The notes below the pieces were generated by a model. It was not told the origin of the DNA and searched no databases. It saw nothing but the letters and a program-made list of their open reading frames with translations. From the NCBI RefSeq assembly GCF_932276165.1, contig NC_063986.1, forward strand, positions 10,738,501-10,802,500: a stretch of DNA of 64,000 bases, read 5' to 3'. Of the stretch, positions 31,739 to 43,640 are shown one piece after another; the stretch's first letter is position 1, and the number at the start of each line of letters is the position of its first letter. Position numbers and translations under genes: made by a program. Origin of the DNA: Plutella xylostella. Lineage: Eukaryota; Arthropoda; Insecta; Lepidoptera; Plutellidae.

Positions 31739-31885
31739 ATTGCCAATTTTTCCATTCTCGGTTAGAGCATAACCAAGGAGTAGTGGTTAACTTTTGATAC
31801 ATCTGTCATGAATATATCGAGATGACATTTAATTTATAAATCAATCCCTGTCGGTTAGATAACCGACAATGGAGAAATTGGCACT
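31739..31885. mobile_element. TA-flanked MITE (GTGCCAATTTC ends), copy 2
   Basis: Same family as 25880-26028: TTGCCAATTTTTCC at the left, GGAGAAATTGGCA at the right, internal GGTTAGAGCATAACC and GGTTAGATAACC. TA lies outside both ends (31737-31738, 31886-31887). Confidence 0.75.
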
Positions 31886-31973
31886 TATGGTACTTTCCTT
31901 AATCCTTACAGCTGTTAAAATTCATTGTATCCGGTACAAATAAGAGTTTTAATGAAATAGTTACGCCGGCTCC

Positions 31974-32562
31974 ATACGTTGGCCCCAACGCAGGTCCCAA
32001 CGCTACTCGTCCAACGTATGGATCTAGAAAATTGCATTGGCCCCAACGTTGGGGCGAGCGTTGGTAGTTGGCCGGCTCGTGTCGGTTTTATCAAAGGAAT
32101 CTGCGCCAACGCTGGCGATCACGCCCACACGTAGGCGCTTTGCTCAGTGCTGTTGCAACACGCAACGAGTGCGGACGTCGAGCGAGAACGGATTTCTCAT
32201 CCACAAAATCGTCACCTTTATGGAAAAATTAAAAAGTTACAGATTTTATTGAACTTAACAACAAGCACATCCAATAATATGGGAAGCTACTCGAAAGGAA
32301 CACAAAAATCAAAATGTATTAGCTGATGCATGGCGCAGTATTCAACAGAATATGGGCATGATCTCAATTGAAGATTAAAAAAAAGCGGGAATCATTAATG
32401 AGCACATATTTATCGCCTCAGAGCAGTTAAGATTTCTGTATCGGATATCTTCACGTTGGCCCTGCTGGGACAGAACTAGTTTATTAGCCAACGTATGTAC
32501 GCCTCACCCAATTTGCAGTCCAACGTTGGTATGAGCGTTGGGACCAACGTGTGGAGCCGGCC
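31974..32562 (+). mobile_element. PIF/Harbinger-like element, internally deleted
   Basis: Ends GCCGGCTCCATACGTTGG (left) and the reverse of the right end GCCGGCTCCACACGTTGG are inverted repeats, with more CCAACGTTGG-type repeats subterminally. TTA flanks both sides (31971-31973, 32563-32565), the target duplication expected for PIF/Harbinger. It contains the remains of a MADF-domain protein, which many Harbinger elements encode as a DNA-binding partner of the transposase. The transposase itself is absent. Confidence 0.75.
32220..32378 (+). pseudogene. MADF-domain (Myb/SANT-like) protein remnant
   Basis: After a short MEKLKSYRF start and a frameshift near 32250, the frame gives HPIIWEATRKEHKN, then ADAWRSIQQ and MISIED before a TAA. 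The spaced tryptophans and the pattern of a Pro-x-x-Trp helix followed by AW..I are typical of MADF domains. The product would have bound transposon ends. It is truncated and frameshifted. Confidence 0.65.
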
Positions 32563-32565
32563 TTA

Positions 32566-34070
32566 GGGAAAATACAAATCTATTTGGCTTAGTCTCTAAT
32601 AGAAAACCGCTCAAGTTTGACCGTGTTAGTTTGGGCGAGTAACCGATCGGATTTAGTAAAGCCGGACCGTCAGGGGGCACTAACTTAGGGGCTCATGATA
32701 ATAATAACCTTACCGAAAAAAATGGATACCAAAAACTTAAAAAAAAAGCGCTGAACTGTGTTTAAAACTCAGTCTAAAACAACTACACTTATATGCTCAC
32801 GAGAAATGAAAAAAAACCACCTGTCTTTGCCGTTCCATATTTTTATGTAACTAGTACTTTTTGTAAATTATGATGTTTATTATACATATAATTTTAATTG
32901 AATATAGGTATGTAATAGATATATGAGAGAGTGGTCTTGCGGTTAGTTTAACCCAAGTTATTTTAAATTGAAATTATTGGTCAAAATGCCCCTAAAACCC
33001 AAAGGTTGGTGTTCCCTGGCGAAAGGGCGAGGCGGTGGAGTGTAGTAAAGGGATTTTTGGCAGTTGGTGATAAGGGGCGCCGCACAACCAACAAATGATT
33101 GGAAACTGGCTCCAATCGACTCACTAATCTCTTCGCAAATTGTTTAAGACCTCGCCACACTATAAAGTGCGCTATAAACGGCAGTCCTTTAAAGTTTTGC
33201 AGAGTACGTACGGCTAATTATATTGTATATTATACAATACAGGATGCAAAAGTGACTTGTCAACTCACTATTCTGAACAACTGATGTTCACAGTTTGTTA
33301 GTTTTGCGACTGTTAACTTATCCGGCTAGGTAATTCTTTGCCGTCAGATCTAGGCTTTATCATCTTGGAAGAAGTGCCAAACAACTACACACACGTCTGC
33401 GTTAAGTTCTACGTACCTGTATATGTATACGTATACGCAGTATACATTTACAGATAAACTAGTGAAACTTAACTCCTCAATTTTGCGGTAGGATATTTAA
33501 CAGTCACATTTACATTACGCGGAATTTTTCGCCACGTAAAACAAGTGAACCAAAAAACTGGGCTTTCACATCAACGAAACATAAAATCGTTTAATAAAAC
33601 AATGGTGGACTCGTTTTGCCCGTAGTTCTGTCGACAGCCCGCAAAGTTTTAATGGGCCCGCGGGCATTGCTTTTCAGTCCCATTGCTGGTTTGGCGACAA
33701 TCCAGTTATAAGTATTATTTTTTATTTAAATTCACTTCTTACACATGTATATTCTGTGGGTAGGTGAGAACTGTACACTCAACAAAAGATACAAGTATAG
33801 ATGCCCGGCGCAGTTGGGTCCGGTTGAAACTAATACATAATTTTACAAAGATAGATATGCTATTCTGCTATTGAATACCCCTCTCAGAAACATTGTTAGT
33901 ATGAGAGGGGAGTCAGGTTTCTCTGCACACACGCTTTATAAATTAGCAATTTTTCATGTTACTTCTCACTCATGTGGAGCTAAAATGTTAGTGGTTTGCT
34001 TTGTGGGCGGATTAGATACACATCTCTTTGATACGCTAAACAGTATCATATTCATCACACACAACACACA
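32566..34070. other. AT-rich non-coding stretch
   Basis: No supported gene. A palindromic TATATGTATACGTATACGC patch lies near 33420-33440. Frames at 33099 and 33871 lack any domain signal. Confidence 0.4.
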
Positions 34071-34275
34071 ACACAAGTCATCATGTTCCTACTGCTGGGG
34101 CATGTGTCTCCTTCCGATGAAGGAAGGGGTTAGGCCTAGTCCACCACGCTGTCCTAGTGCGGATTGGTGGACCCCAAACCAGGCAAGCTTGTTCTGAGTA
34201 AGTTATCGGTTGAGTGGTCAACCCGACTGTCAGATGTTTTCAAGCTGCCCGAAGGCCTCTAGCTAGACTGTAGGT
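34071..34275. repeat. Degenerate interspersed repeat (unclassified)
   Basis: GCTGGGGCATGTGTCTCC, GATGAAGGAAGGGG, AGTGCGGATTGGTGG and GATGTTTTCAAGCTGCC are phrases I associate with widespread moth repeats. Neither ends nor target duplications can be set, and the class is unknown to me. Confidence 0.4.
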
Positions 34276-34574
34276 ACAACTGCTACCGTAACAGAATACA
34301 TAATATGAGTAAACGTACTGCAAAAGCCGTTATAACATTTCAGAAATCTAGCTCATCTAGGTCACATCCTGCCTATTAATTACTATTGTTTGTTTGTTTA
34401 TTTAACTCTGTAGAGGGATTTGAACGCACGCACTGATAATAATATGTCATTCCTGTCCAACCTGAAACATTAACACGTGATAAATGGATCACCCTGCTTC
34501 ATACTGAATTTCATATAATAATATAGTTTTTATATATTTTTTCTGTATTTCATGTGCCGTCTGTTAGTTATACA

Positions 34575-34685
34575 GGATGTTGCAAAAAGGGTATGCTAAG
34601 CCGAAAGGGGGTGACTCAGGGGGTCAATCTGAACCACTTTTGTTCTACGAGTTTTGGAAATTCGCAAAAGTCTTGCACGTTACCA
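34575..34685 (+). repeat. Interspersed repeat related to 63125-63235
   Basis: Both copies share GGGTATGCTAAGCCGAAAGG-like wording, GGGGGTGACTCAGGGGGTCA, and CTTTTGTTCTACGAG followed by AAATTCGC. The family also occurs inverted at 63285-63340. Confidence 0.65.
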
Positions 34686-35975
34686 CCGTCATAGAATTGT
34701 GTTTGTGACATGAGAATCTACACTCATGTGTAAACGTCGATGATCTCGAATAAAATAACTAGGTACTTACACGATCTGTTGATTCTCTAAAGAATTCCTT
34801 TTTATTTTATAGCTCAAAACTATAAAAGCACACTATCTCTCTAGAGTGCTACATCCCAGCATCCATAAAGGATATTGTTTAAATAGCAAATTTAAAAAAT
34901 ATCAACGTAACGAGAGCATAAACATAAAAGCGCCGACATAATATCAGATATCGGCCAATTTACCTTTAACATGGCAACACAGCGTAATAAAAAGTGACTT
35001 GTAAAAATAAGTGCCGTATTTTACGAGTTTCACCGTTAAATTGTTGCCATAATAAAAGTTTATCTTGAATCCGTACCGGGTAGATAGGCATGAAAGAGTT
35101 TCTTCAGGAGTACAGGGTTATTGAGTTTTTATAGTCAAACGTGATCAAACTGGTGGAAAAGTTTAAAGTGGGTACTACAGGAACTTAGGCTGTATAGGAA
35201 TAAATTGCTGGTTTCAATATGCTTTGTGTCTGCGGGTTTGCTAATCAAAGATTGCTATTTCTTATTTATACAGCAGAAAGCATAATTTTCAGACATAGTA
35301 CATGATAGCATGAATGACAAATATTTGAAATACATAACGGTTTTTTAATGAGTTTCCTTTATTTAAATAAGCTTCACTTGTACATAATCTAATCCCTGAT
35401 CTCCCTCGTCAGGTGTTATCTAGTGTGAGGATCAAAATTTCGTGTGAACTTAAATATAAGTTAAACTTTTAATTTTAATATACTATGATTACACTATTTA
35501 ATTATAGTTATAATTTTATTTATAAACACTTTATTGTATATGACTAAAAAGTAGTGTATACAGATGCAGGCTTATTGCCAAGAAGCAATTTCTTCCAACC
35601 AACCTTCTTAGGGATTAGGTTATGCCGATGACACTAACTAAAAAGCGGTGCAGCTACGCATTTATTGCAAAATCCCAATTCAAGCCAAGTCAACTAATAA
35701 AGTTGTAAGTACCTATGTATTAATCAAACTTTTTTATGAACCTCAATAATTCACCATCTACTACAAGGACATAGTATTCCACTTCTCAGTGTACCAACTA
35801 TTTTATAAGTTACTCACCTGAAGGTTTTACTGTTGTAGTTTTTTACATGTTTCCTTATTACAAAAGTTTTTACGCATCGAAATACTTAACCATAAAATCG
35901 TTTACGGGTTTCCCATTTACTCTCTTACAATCACTGGCTATGACTTAGTTATTTACCTACATAAAGAAACATATA
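34686..35975. other. AT-rich non-coding stretch
   Basis: Nothing supportable beyond A/T-rich sequence. Confidence 0.4.
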
Positions 35976-35996
35976 GGTATTAAATAATCATCATCA

Positions 35997-38830
35997 TCAG
36001 CCTTCTATCGCCCACTGTTGGGTATAGGCCTCCTTATTTGTACGCCAATTCTTCCGGTCCTGTGCCGCTCTGATCCACTGCTTCCCTGCAACCTTGCAGA
36101 TGTCATCGGACCATCTAGCAGGTGGTCTGCCAACCGCTCTTCGTCCGTCTCTAGGCCACCATTCTGTGACCGCCTTTGTCCACCTTCCGTCCTCCCGACG
36201 AGCCAAGTGTCCCGCCCACTCCCATTTTAGTTCGGCGACCCGCATACCGACGTCGAACACTTTGGTCCTTTTGCGGATCACCACGTTGGGAATACGGTCT
36301 CTAAGCGAAATGCCTAACATGGCTCGCTCCATAGCTCTCTGTGCAACTCTGATTCGGTGCACAGTTTCCTTCGTCAGCGTCCATGTTTCGGCACCGTATG
36401 TTAGTGTGGGTAAGACACATTGGTTAAACACCTTGGTCTTCAGGCATTGTGGGATCTTAGACTTCAGGACATCATCAAGTTTTGAAAAGGCGGCCCATCC
36501 CAGTTGAATCCGCCTCGTGATCTCTTTGACCTGGGATTCTCGACCAAAGGATAAACAATGTCCAAGGTAAGTGTATTCATTCACCACCTCCAGTTTATGG
36601 TTTCCAACAGTAATGTTGGAAACTTCGGTGGGAATGCTGGACATGACCTTAGTCTTGGACATATTCATCCTCAGGCCAACCTTCAGGGATGCTTCATGCA
36701 GTTCTGCGAGCATACACTGTAGATCCGAGGCGTCTTCAGCCAGAATGATGATGTCATCAGCAAACCGCAGGTGCGACAAGCGTCTGCCATTTATGTTGAC
36801 TCCTCTCTCATCCCAGTTAAGAGTCTTCATTACATCTTCCAGTCCATTTGTGAAGAGCTTGGGTGAGAGAGTGTCTCCTTGGCGAACACCCCGTTTAATC
36901 TGAACGGGGCTGGTAAGGTTATGCGCACCTGCATAGTGGCGGATCCATATAACTCCCGGAGCGTGTCAATGTATCGCTTGTCGATGTTGCAACGATGGAG
37001 AGACTGGAACACGGCCCAGTGCTCGATGCTGTCAAACGCCTTCTCATAGTCGACGAATGCGCAGCATAATGGCCGATTGTATTCCCTACATTTCTCCATC
37101 AGTTGCTTGACAGCGTGGATGTGGTCGATGGTGGAATATCCGCTCCGGAAGCCAGCTTGTTCAACAGGTTGGTATTCGTCAAACAAGCGAGACAGTCGGT
37201 TACAAATGACTTTGGCGTACAATTTATATACCTGCGATAGAAGGCTGATGGGTCTGTAGTTCTCGAGTTTTGCTTGGTCACCCTTTTTATGTAGGATCGT
37301 GACTACTGCGTTTTTCCAAGCCTCAGGTGTGATGGATGTTTTGAGGATAATATTGAACAGCCTTGCGAGAACTTCTAACAACGGAGTGCCACCAGCTTGT
37401 AGCATTTCTACATGTATTCCGTCTTCCCCAGACGCCTTGCCTCTTTTCATCTGACCCAGAGCATGAGCTATCTCATCTTCTTTGATTGAGGGTAAGTCTC
37501 CTTCCCATATTCTCTCTGAAGGTTTGGCTCGTGGGTCAGAATCACCCTGGTCATCTGGTTCCGCAGATTGACTTGCGTAAAGTTCCCCGTAAAAGTCTTC
37601 CACTATCTCTAAAACCTGGTCCCGATCTGCTACAACTATTCCCAATTTGTTTTTAAGTTTGAAAATTTGCTGCCTATTTTTATTTAACTTTCTTCTAAAT
37701 ACTTTGGGTCCTCTATTTTGGGTTATGGTTTCTGTTATAATTTTGGTGTTGAACTTTCTTAAATCTCTTCTTATGGCTCTATGTATAACTTTATTAATTT
37801 CTTGAATGTCCTTATGTTCTTTCATTTTCCTTCTTTCTTCCATTAGAGACAGTGTACTCGGGTGCAGCTTTTGTTCTGCTCTTTTTCTTCCCCCTATGTG
37901 TTTCTTGGTTGTGTCGACTATGATGTTACAAAGCGCTTTATTGAGAGAGTCTACATCCAGGTTAGCTTCTGCAAGACCTTCAAATTGGTTTTTTAAATCT
38001 GTTTGGTACTCTTTTTGGAGAAACATATAGTCCTCTTTCTCGTACTTATGATTTAGATTTCCTCGAACCATTTTTTCTCTCTCTTTTTCCAGATTGTAGC
38101 TTAGTGTAGCTCTTACTAGTCTATGGTCACTTCCAGTCTTAAATTGGCTCAGCACGTCGACGTTAGTAACTATATGCTTGTCGGAACTAAGTATGTAGTC
38201 TATTTGGTTCTTGGTTCGTCCATCGGGGCTTATCCATGTCCATTTCCTGGATGCTCGCTTTTGAAAGAACGTGTTCATAGCGTATAGATGTTCTGTTTCC
38301 AGGGAGTTGACCAGTATTTGCCCTCGTGGGTTTCGACTACCTAAACCGTGCTGACCAATTGCGCTCTCATTTTCTAAGGGAGGTCCAATTTTGGCGTTAA
38401 AATCGCCCATGACGATGGTGTAGTGGCACGGGTTTTCTCTTTTCGCTGTCTCTATGTCTTCATAAAATAATTCGACATCATCTTCAGTTCCTTGTTTTGA
38501 AGTAGGCGCATAAACTTGAATGAGTTTTATGGAATATCGATTATTAAGCCTTATTACAATGTAACAGACACGTGGTGAGACACTGTTTACATTTTTTATA
38601 TCTGAACAGATCTTTCGGCTTATTAGGAATCCCACTCCTCCATATGAACTATCTTCGTGTCCTATGTGGAAAAACATGTCTCCATTGGATAGTGTCATAA
38701 GGTTCTCACCTCTTCGCCGTACTTCAGACAATCCGATGACATCCCATTTAACATTCTTTACTTCTTCCAAAAATTCATGCAACCTATCATCGGTGCTCAA
38801 TGTTCTCGCGTTAAACGTTGCTATTGTCAT
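35997..38830 (-). pseudogene. RTE ORF2: endonuclease and reverse transcriptase, one frameshift
   Basis: The N-terminal part (ATG 38828-38830) has TFNARTL (Asn7), SEVRR (Glu36), GDFNAKIG and TGSDHRLVRA endonuclease motifs. The RT follows: KASGEDG, NYRPISLL, AFVDYEKAFDS. Around 36905, in a run of four C (minus strand), the frame shifts by one base and the original frame stops at 36830. The other frame carries on from there through LSHLRFADDIIILAE, EYTYLGH, YGAETW and the basic tail GRPPARWSDDI to the stop at 35997. The ATG at 36828-36830 is not a real start. One lesion means recent decay. Role: nicks DNA and copies element RNA. Confidence 0.9.
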
Positions 38831-39027
38831 AATATTGGTATGGCAGCCGGATCTCTGCCGGAGATTGTTAGCACCCTCTGCCCCACCGGAACCATGACCG
38901 CTGCCGGAATCAGGAATAGTGGGGCCGCCGGGGACTGAGGGCCGTGGTTTTTTTGGCGTACTTCATAAGGGTTTATGGCCGTTAAACACCGCGCTGGCCA
39001 GTGCGTCTTGGTGTTTCTACCTGTCAC
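38827..39027 (-). CDS. Short RTE ORF1 overlapping ORF2 at ATGA
   Basis: A 66-codon frame (MTGRNTKTHWP to AAIPIL) ends in TGA that overlaps the ORF2 start as ATGA (38827-38830). RTE elements are known for a very short ORF1 ahead of ORF2, and the stop-start overlap suggests coupled reinitiation. The frame has no recognisable domain, so it may only be a leader peptide. Confidence 0.45.
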   Translation of the reverse strand: MTGRNTKTHWPARCLTAINPYEVRQKNHGPQSPAAPLFLIPAAVMVPVGQRVLTISGRDPAAIPIL

Positions 39028-39251
39028 GTCAGCCTATGGTGGAGTAGTCTTGGTCTGGAGGATCTCGGCCACTCCACCATAGTTACCGGGAGGGACCACG
39101 TGGAGGTGTGAACTCGGTATTGAAATCTCAACTGATCATTGCCGTGAAATAGCTATGTTAACATTGATATTTCCCAGCAATCACCTTTGACATCTCATTC
39201 CCCCCCCTTATTATATGGTATTATGTATGTATTATTATGGTATTAAATAAT

Positions 39252-41147
39252 AACAAAAATAATACAAAATTTGTAAACAATGACATAATAATAAATCACA
39301 TTGAAAATTTTACTTAATTCTAGTACGGCGTAGTAATGTATAGGAATTAATATGCTACGTCGTAGTAATCGTCTACATTTTTTTTGTGTCTGATCATTGA
39401 TCAATAATCATGTAAGATTCTTCTTCGAAGAAAATATAATTATTCTTAATTTTATTTTTTTCGTAAATAATACAATACAATACAACTCTTAAACACTTTC
39501 AATATGCACTTATTTAAATTGTTGCCATAATAAAACAGTGTTTTACTTGCAATGCTTGGATTGAAGATAGTTACTTAGGTATAGTAGGTGACTTGAGGCG
39601 GCGGGATCAAAGCAACACATTCAATCAGCTGTTTGATGTCGCCGCCACCACCGCCGCGCCGCGAATATGTAAACAACCCGACATCATGGCCAAGTCTGTT
39701 ACATTTAACTTTTAAAGGATTCTGTGAAAGTGTTTTGTAAAATATAGTCTTATTTTTGTGTAAACATATAAAGGTCATTCGAATTAAAAACTGAAACATT
39801 TACATACACCTGTATATTATAAGAAAGTTGTCTAATTTTTTAAGTCACATTATCATTAGTTCATTATTGTTTAAAAGAGCGCATAGTTTTAACCCATTTT
39901 TCACTTGCATCCTTTGAACGAAATTAATTGAAACATTCTGAAACTATAGTGCAGCGCTGGAAAATAAAACTCCTCACTGAATCCTGAAAATCTGCGCGCA
40001 ATCCGCATTTCATAGAAATAACTACATCTAGGGGACGGACATCGAACTAATTTCCCAGAGGGCGCCACATGCTCCCCGGAATGTCATATTTATTTATGTA
40101 ATTACCCACGAAGTGAAACCAGTTCAAAGTGGGGACAAGAAAACGAAATTACTTTATCAAGCAAGAGGGGTTCTTAAACTAAAGACAGCGGAAAAGTTTC
40201 GCTACTTTACTTACTTACTTCTGTCAAAAAAGAGTGGTGTTATAAGAAGTTTAATGTGCATAGTGCACATAAAGTAAATAGTGATAAAGAAGTGTTATTA
40301 TTCGATAGATGAGTTTATAAATGACAAGTACCTACCTAAATGAACTGTGATAATTTTATATACATTTTTTTTCTCAAATTTAATACTTCCATTTCATAAT
40401 TTTAATTCAATTTTAATGTGATGTAAGTAATAGTTAATTATGTTTTTATTTGATATATGAATATGTAATTGATTTGTTATAGAATGTTTAATTTTAAGAT
40501 TTAGATTTAATATTAAATTTCAAATACAATGTAAATTGTTACTGAATAAATACAATACAATACAATACAATATTATGTATCTGTCTGTGGTAGCGTAGCT
40601 CCCAAACGGCTTAACCGATTTTCGATTGGTTTTTGGGTCATATATTATAATGTTACCTCGAGTTAAAAGCAGCTATATTTTATGACTTCTGGTTGTTCTT
40701 AGCATATTTTATCAAAACCCGCTTGGCCGTTCAATAATTATGCGACTTTTAGTGTTGAATGTCGGGGGGTTTGAGCGTTGGTAAGATCTAGTCAAGCCAA
40801 GTTCGAGAAACAGAACTGGCGAGCCGCACCGTGTGTAATATTACACGAACCATTTCGAGACACTTTTGACCCCCTCATAATTCAAAAACTATTTAATATA
40901 AACGTATGAAATTTGGCTTATATATTGACACTAGCGAGATACATATGTGTTCTAAATTTCATAAGCGTATCTCAAACGGATATTTAGATATTAATGTCCA
41001 AAAAACCTCATTTTTAACATTGACTGACTCATTCACGTATAGATCAAAACTCTTATGGTACTATTACTATCATAATATGCGAAAACTATGAAATGGTTTT
41101 GAGATGCATAATATTAATGTTAACTAGTCTAAGATAGCTGTTAATAG
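39252..41147. other. AT-rich non-coding stretch with a LINE tail and repeat fragments
   Basis: A GC-rich patch with CGCCGCC repeats is at 39595-39665. At 40535-40572 GTTACTGAATAAATACAAT plus (ACAAT)n is a plus-strand LINE 3' end. From 40590 to 40800 GTAGCGTAGCTCCCAAACGG and nearby text resembles a common unclassified moth repeat. TTCGTAAATAATACAATACAAT at 39459-39485 is a second possible tail. Confidence 0.45.
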
Positions 41148-41672
41148 AATGGAATGGAATGGGATCGGATCAAATTGGATCGGATCGTATTGGATGGAAT
41201 CGGATATGTACGGATCGGATGGGAATGGATCGTATCGGATGGGATTGGATCAAATCGGATCGGATCGGATTAGATCGAATCTGCTCGATTCGGACGGATC
41301 AAACAGATAGGACGGACCGAACAGATAAGATGGATCGGATCGTATCTGCTCAAATCGGATCGGATCAGATCGGTTCCGATGAGATTAGATGGGTACGGAT
41401 CGCATCGGATGGGATCGCATCAAATCGGAGTGGATAGTACGGATCTGATGAAATTGGATCGAATCGGATTGGACAGATCGGACGAATCGGACAAATCGTA
41501 CGGATCGGACAGATCGGATCAGATCGGTTCGGATGGGTACGGATCGTGTCTGATGGGATCGGATCAAATTGAGTCAAATAGGATCGGATCGGACGAATCG
41601 GCTAAAATCTGATCGGATGGGATCCGATTGGATCAAATCGGATCGGATCTGATTAAATCGGATAGGATAAAA
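41148..41672. repeat. Degenerate pentanucleotide satellite (GGATC/ATCGG)
   Basis: About 525 bp consist of ATCGG-type pentamers with TTGG, CAAAT and GACGA variants. Reading frames on both strands (SDRIGSDQIG-like) are products of the repeat, not genes. Confidence 0.9.
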
Positions 41673-41891
41673 TAACACTGACAAGAAAATTATAAGTAAG
41701 TACCCCGTAAACGTAGGAAAATACAGTAATAATATTGAATATCTGATATGTAGGTTGAGTGAATAATTATCCTTTTTAAAAGTCTAGGGACTTAAAAGTT
41801 TTTTTTTATGCATTTTTAAATTTGTCTTTTTAAAAGGACCTACGGCGTTACGAATATAATATATTATTATGTACTTACCAACAAAAAGTAA
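41673..41891. other. AT-rich spacer
   Basis: Short non-coding spacer between the satellite and the foldback element. Confidence 0.3.
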
Positions 41892-42470
41892 TGATATCCA
41901 ATCAAAAACATAAATGTGAAATGAGAGCCAAGTTCAATATTATTATACTTACCTAAATGCCGAATGTTGACTTCAACGACAAAAGAAGTGAGATCTAAAT
42001 GGGTGCCAAGTTCAATGGTCAGTCCTGAAATTTATTTATAAGTAACAGTATTACATAATCATTTATCTTCTTATAACATAAAATAATGTATTGTAGCCTA
42101 AGGTCTTTCTTGGCTAGTTTTCATACCTACATGAATTATAGCCTTCACAAGTTGAACCAACAAGAATTTGTCGGTTCTTTCTTATTGAATTCCAAAAAAT
42201 TGTATTGCTGGTCGAACATAATAATTCGTTGAGGTAGGCTTAAAAAAACTAGCCAAATCAGACTTTAGGCTACAATACATTATTTTATGTTATAAGAAGA
42301 TATGATTAGTAATACTGTTACTTATAAATAAATTTCAGGACTGACCATTGAACTTGGCACCCATTTAGATCTCACTTCTTTTGTCGTTGAAGTCAAGATT
42401 CGGCATTTAGGTAAGTATAATAATATTGAACTTGGCTCTCATTTCACATTTATGTTTTTGATTGGATTAT
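41892..42470. mobile_element. Long foldback element with ~230-bp arms
   Basis: The arm 41892-42122 is nearly the exact inverse of 42244-42470: TCCAATCAAAAACATAAATG at the left outer end, its inverse at the right, and CTAGCC next to the ~120-bp loop. No coding capacity. Target duplication is not resolved because the outermost bases are diverged. Confidence 0.8.
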
Positions 42471-43517
42471 TATCACTATAAGCCTATCCCACTTCATTAC
42501 CTTCTCTTACCTAACACCAGCAAAAAGTAAGTGCAGCATTGCACACCTGTCTATTCCGCTTAAGTACCTGTTAAAGTTTTCATGTAGTTGTTGTTCATTT
42601 CTCTTTATATCCCAACAGTGCAGCAAAAGACTAGCGAGCAGTCCCGACAGTGCTTTAACTAAACGGCGCCCGTTTCAAACTACAGCGCTAATTACTGTTA
42701 CTGCTGTCAACGCCATCTACCTGTGTCAGTGAGGAACTGAATTTCATTAACGAATTCCTAATTACCACTGAAGTGAGCCGGCCCTGGATGTAGAAAGAGG
42801 AAAGGATGCGCTTCGGTTATTCTGGCCTTATTCTTATTTTATAATTTACCCCTGAGAATACAGGAAGATGAATTTTAATGTTATTGAAATTTCAAGGGAC
42901 TTAAAATAAATAAGAACTGTATTTATGCTGAATGGTCTTGCTCACATCTGCAGAAAGAAACACAGAAACAGAATTATTGCTTTTTAGCATAATCGATAAG
43001 GCTTTGGAATATTTCAAATTTGTGGCATCCTTTCCGCAGGCCATTTTACTCAATAATGTTTAGTATTAATGTGCATACAATGAATTAAATAGAGTAATAA
43101 AAAAAGTAAAAAGAACGAATTAAAATAAGTACCTAAATAGAATGGAAAAAGTTTCATCATGAATGTGAAAAGAAATTAATTATTTATCGATTTTCTCAAC
43201 CCGGAAAGAATCGGTCAATCAGGATAAGACATTCCAAGAAAATCACTCTCCATCCTCTTTAATTTCTTCCGTACTAAATTGTTTAATAGAGTACCTATTA
43301 GTTTCCTAGCTCGTGTGTTTTCGCTCACTAATGGGTGTCCGTTTGTTGGAAAAATAGTTCCCGGTCGGTAATTGATGAGCCCCGGCGGAGGCGGCGTACT
43401 CTCTCATAATCTGTCTCTATTTAAGATACATTTCAACATCTTAAATAAACAAACTATACACCGATTATATAAAAAATCCGCTTGAAGTTGTGGTGTGGTT
43501 CTCAATAAAAGTAAGCA
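42471..43517. other. Non-coding stretch
   Basis: No supported gene or repeat. A short GC-rich patch CCCCGGCGGAGGCGGCG lies near 43380. Confidence 0.4.
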
Positions 43518-43640
43518 TTGTAGTAGTAGTAGTAGTAGTAACTTTATTGTACATAAAACACTTAAAATAACATTTAATACTTAAAATCTATAAAACAATA
43601 AGGGCGGCCTTATCGCTAAAAGCGAACTCTTCCATTGTGT
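43518..43640 (-). mobile_element. LINE 3' end (AAGGCCGCC family), minus strand
   Basis: On the minus strand GGAAGAG leads into the hairpin TCGCT-TTT-AGCGA, AAGGCCGCC, ACAATAAAG and a (TAC)n tail (TAG repeats at 43520-43537). It is the counterpart of 27980-28098. Confidence 0.7.

Larger units (their letters stand above)
35989..39238 (-). mobile_element. RTE LINE, nearly complete, with 13-bp target duplication
   Basis: A (ATG)n tail lies at the left end, endonuclease and RT fill the body, and GGTATTAAATAAT flanks both sides (35976-35988, 39239-39251). The last ~30 bp at the right (39209-39238) are AT-rich and precede a G-run GGGGGGGG on the minus strand, so the true 5' end may be at about 39208 with extra bases added at integration. 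ORF2 is broken by a single frameshift; otherwise the copy is well preserved. Confidence 0.85.

Noticed and set aside
35997..36830. Separate gene starting at the ATG 36830
   Set aside because: It is the continuation of RTE ORF2 after a one-base frameshift; the frame is open upstream into the RT motifs.
41159..41612. Frames rich in SDRIG/SDQIG repeats on both strands
   Set aside because: Translation of the pentamer satellite.
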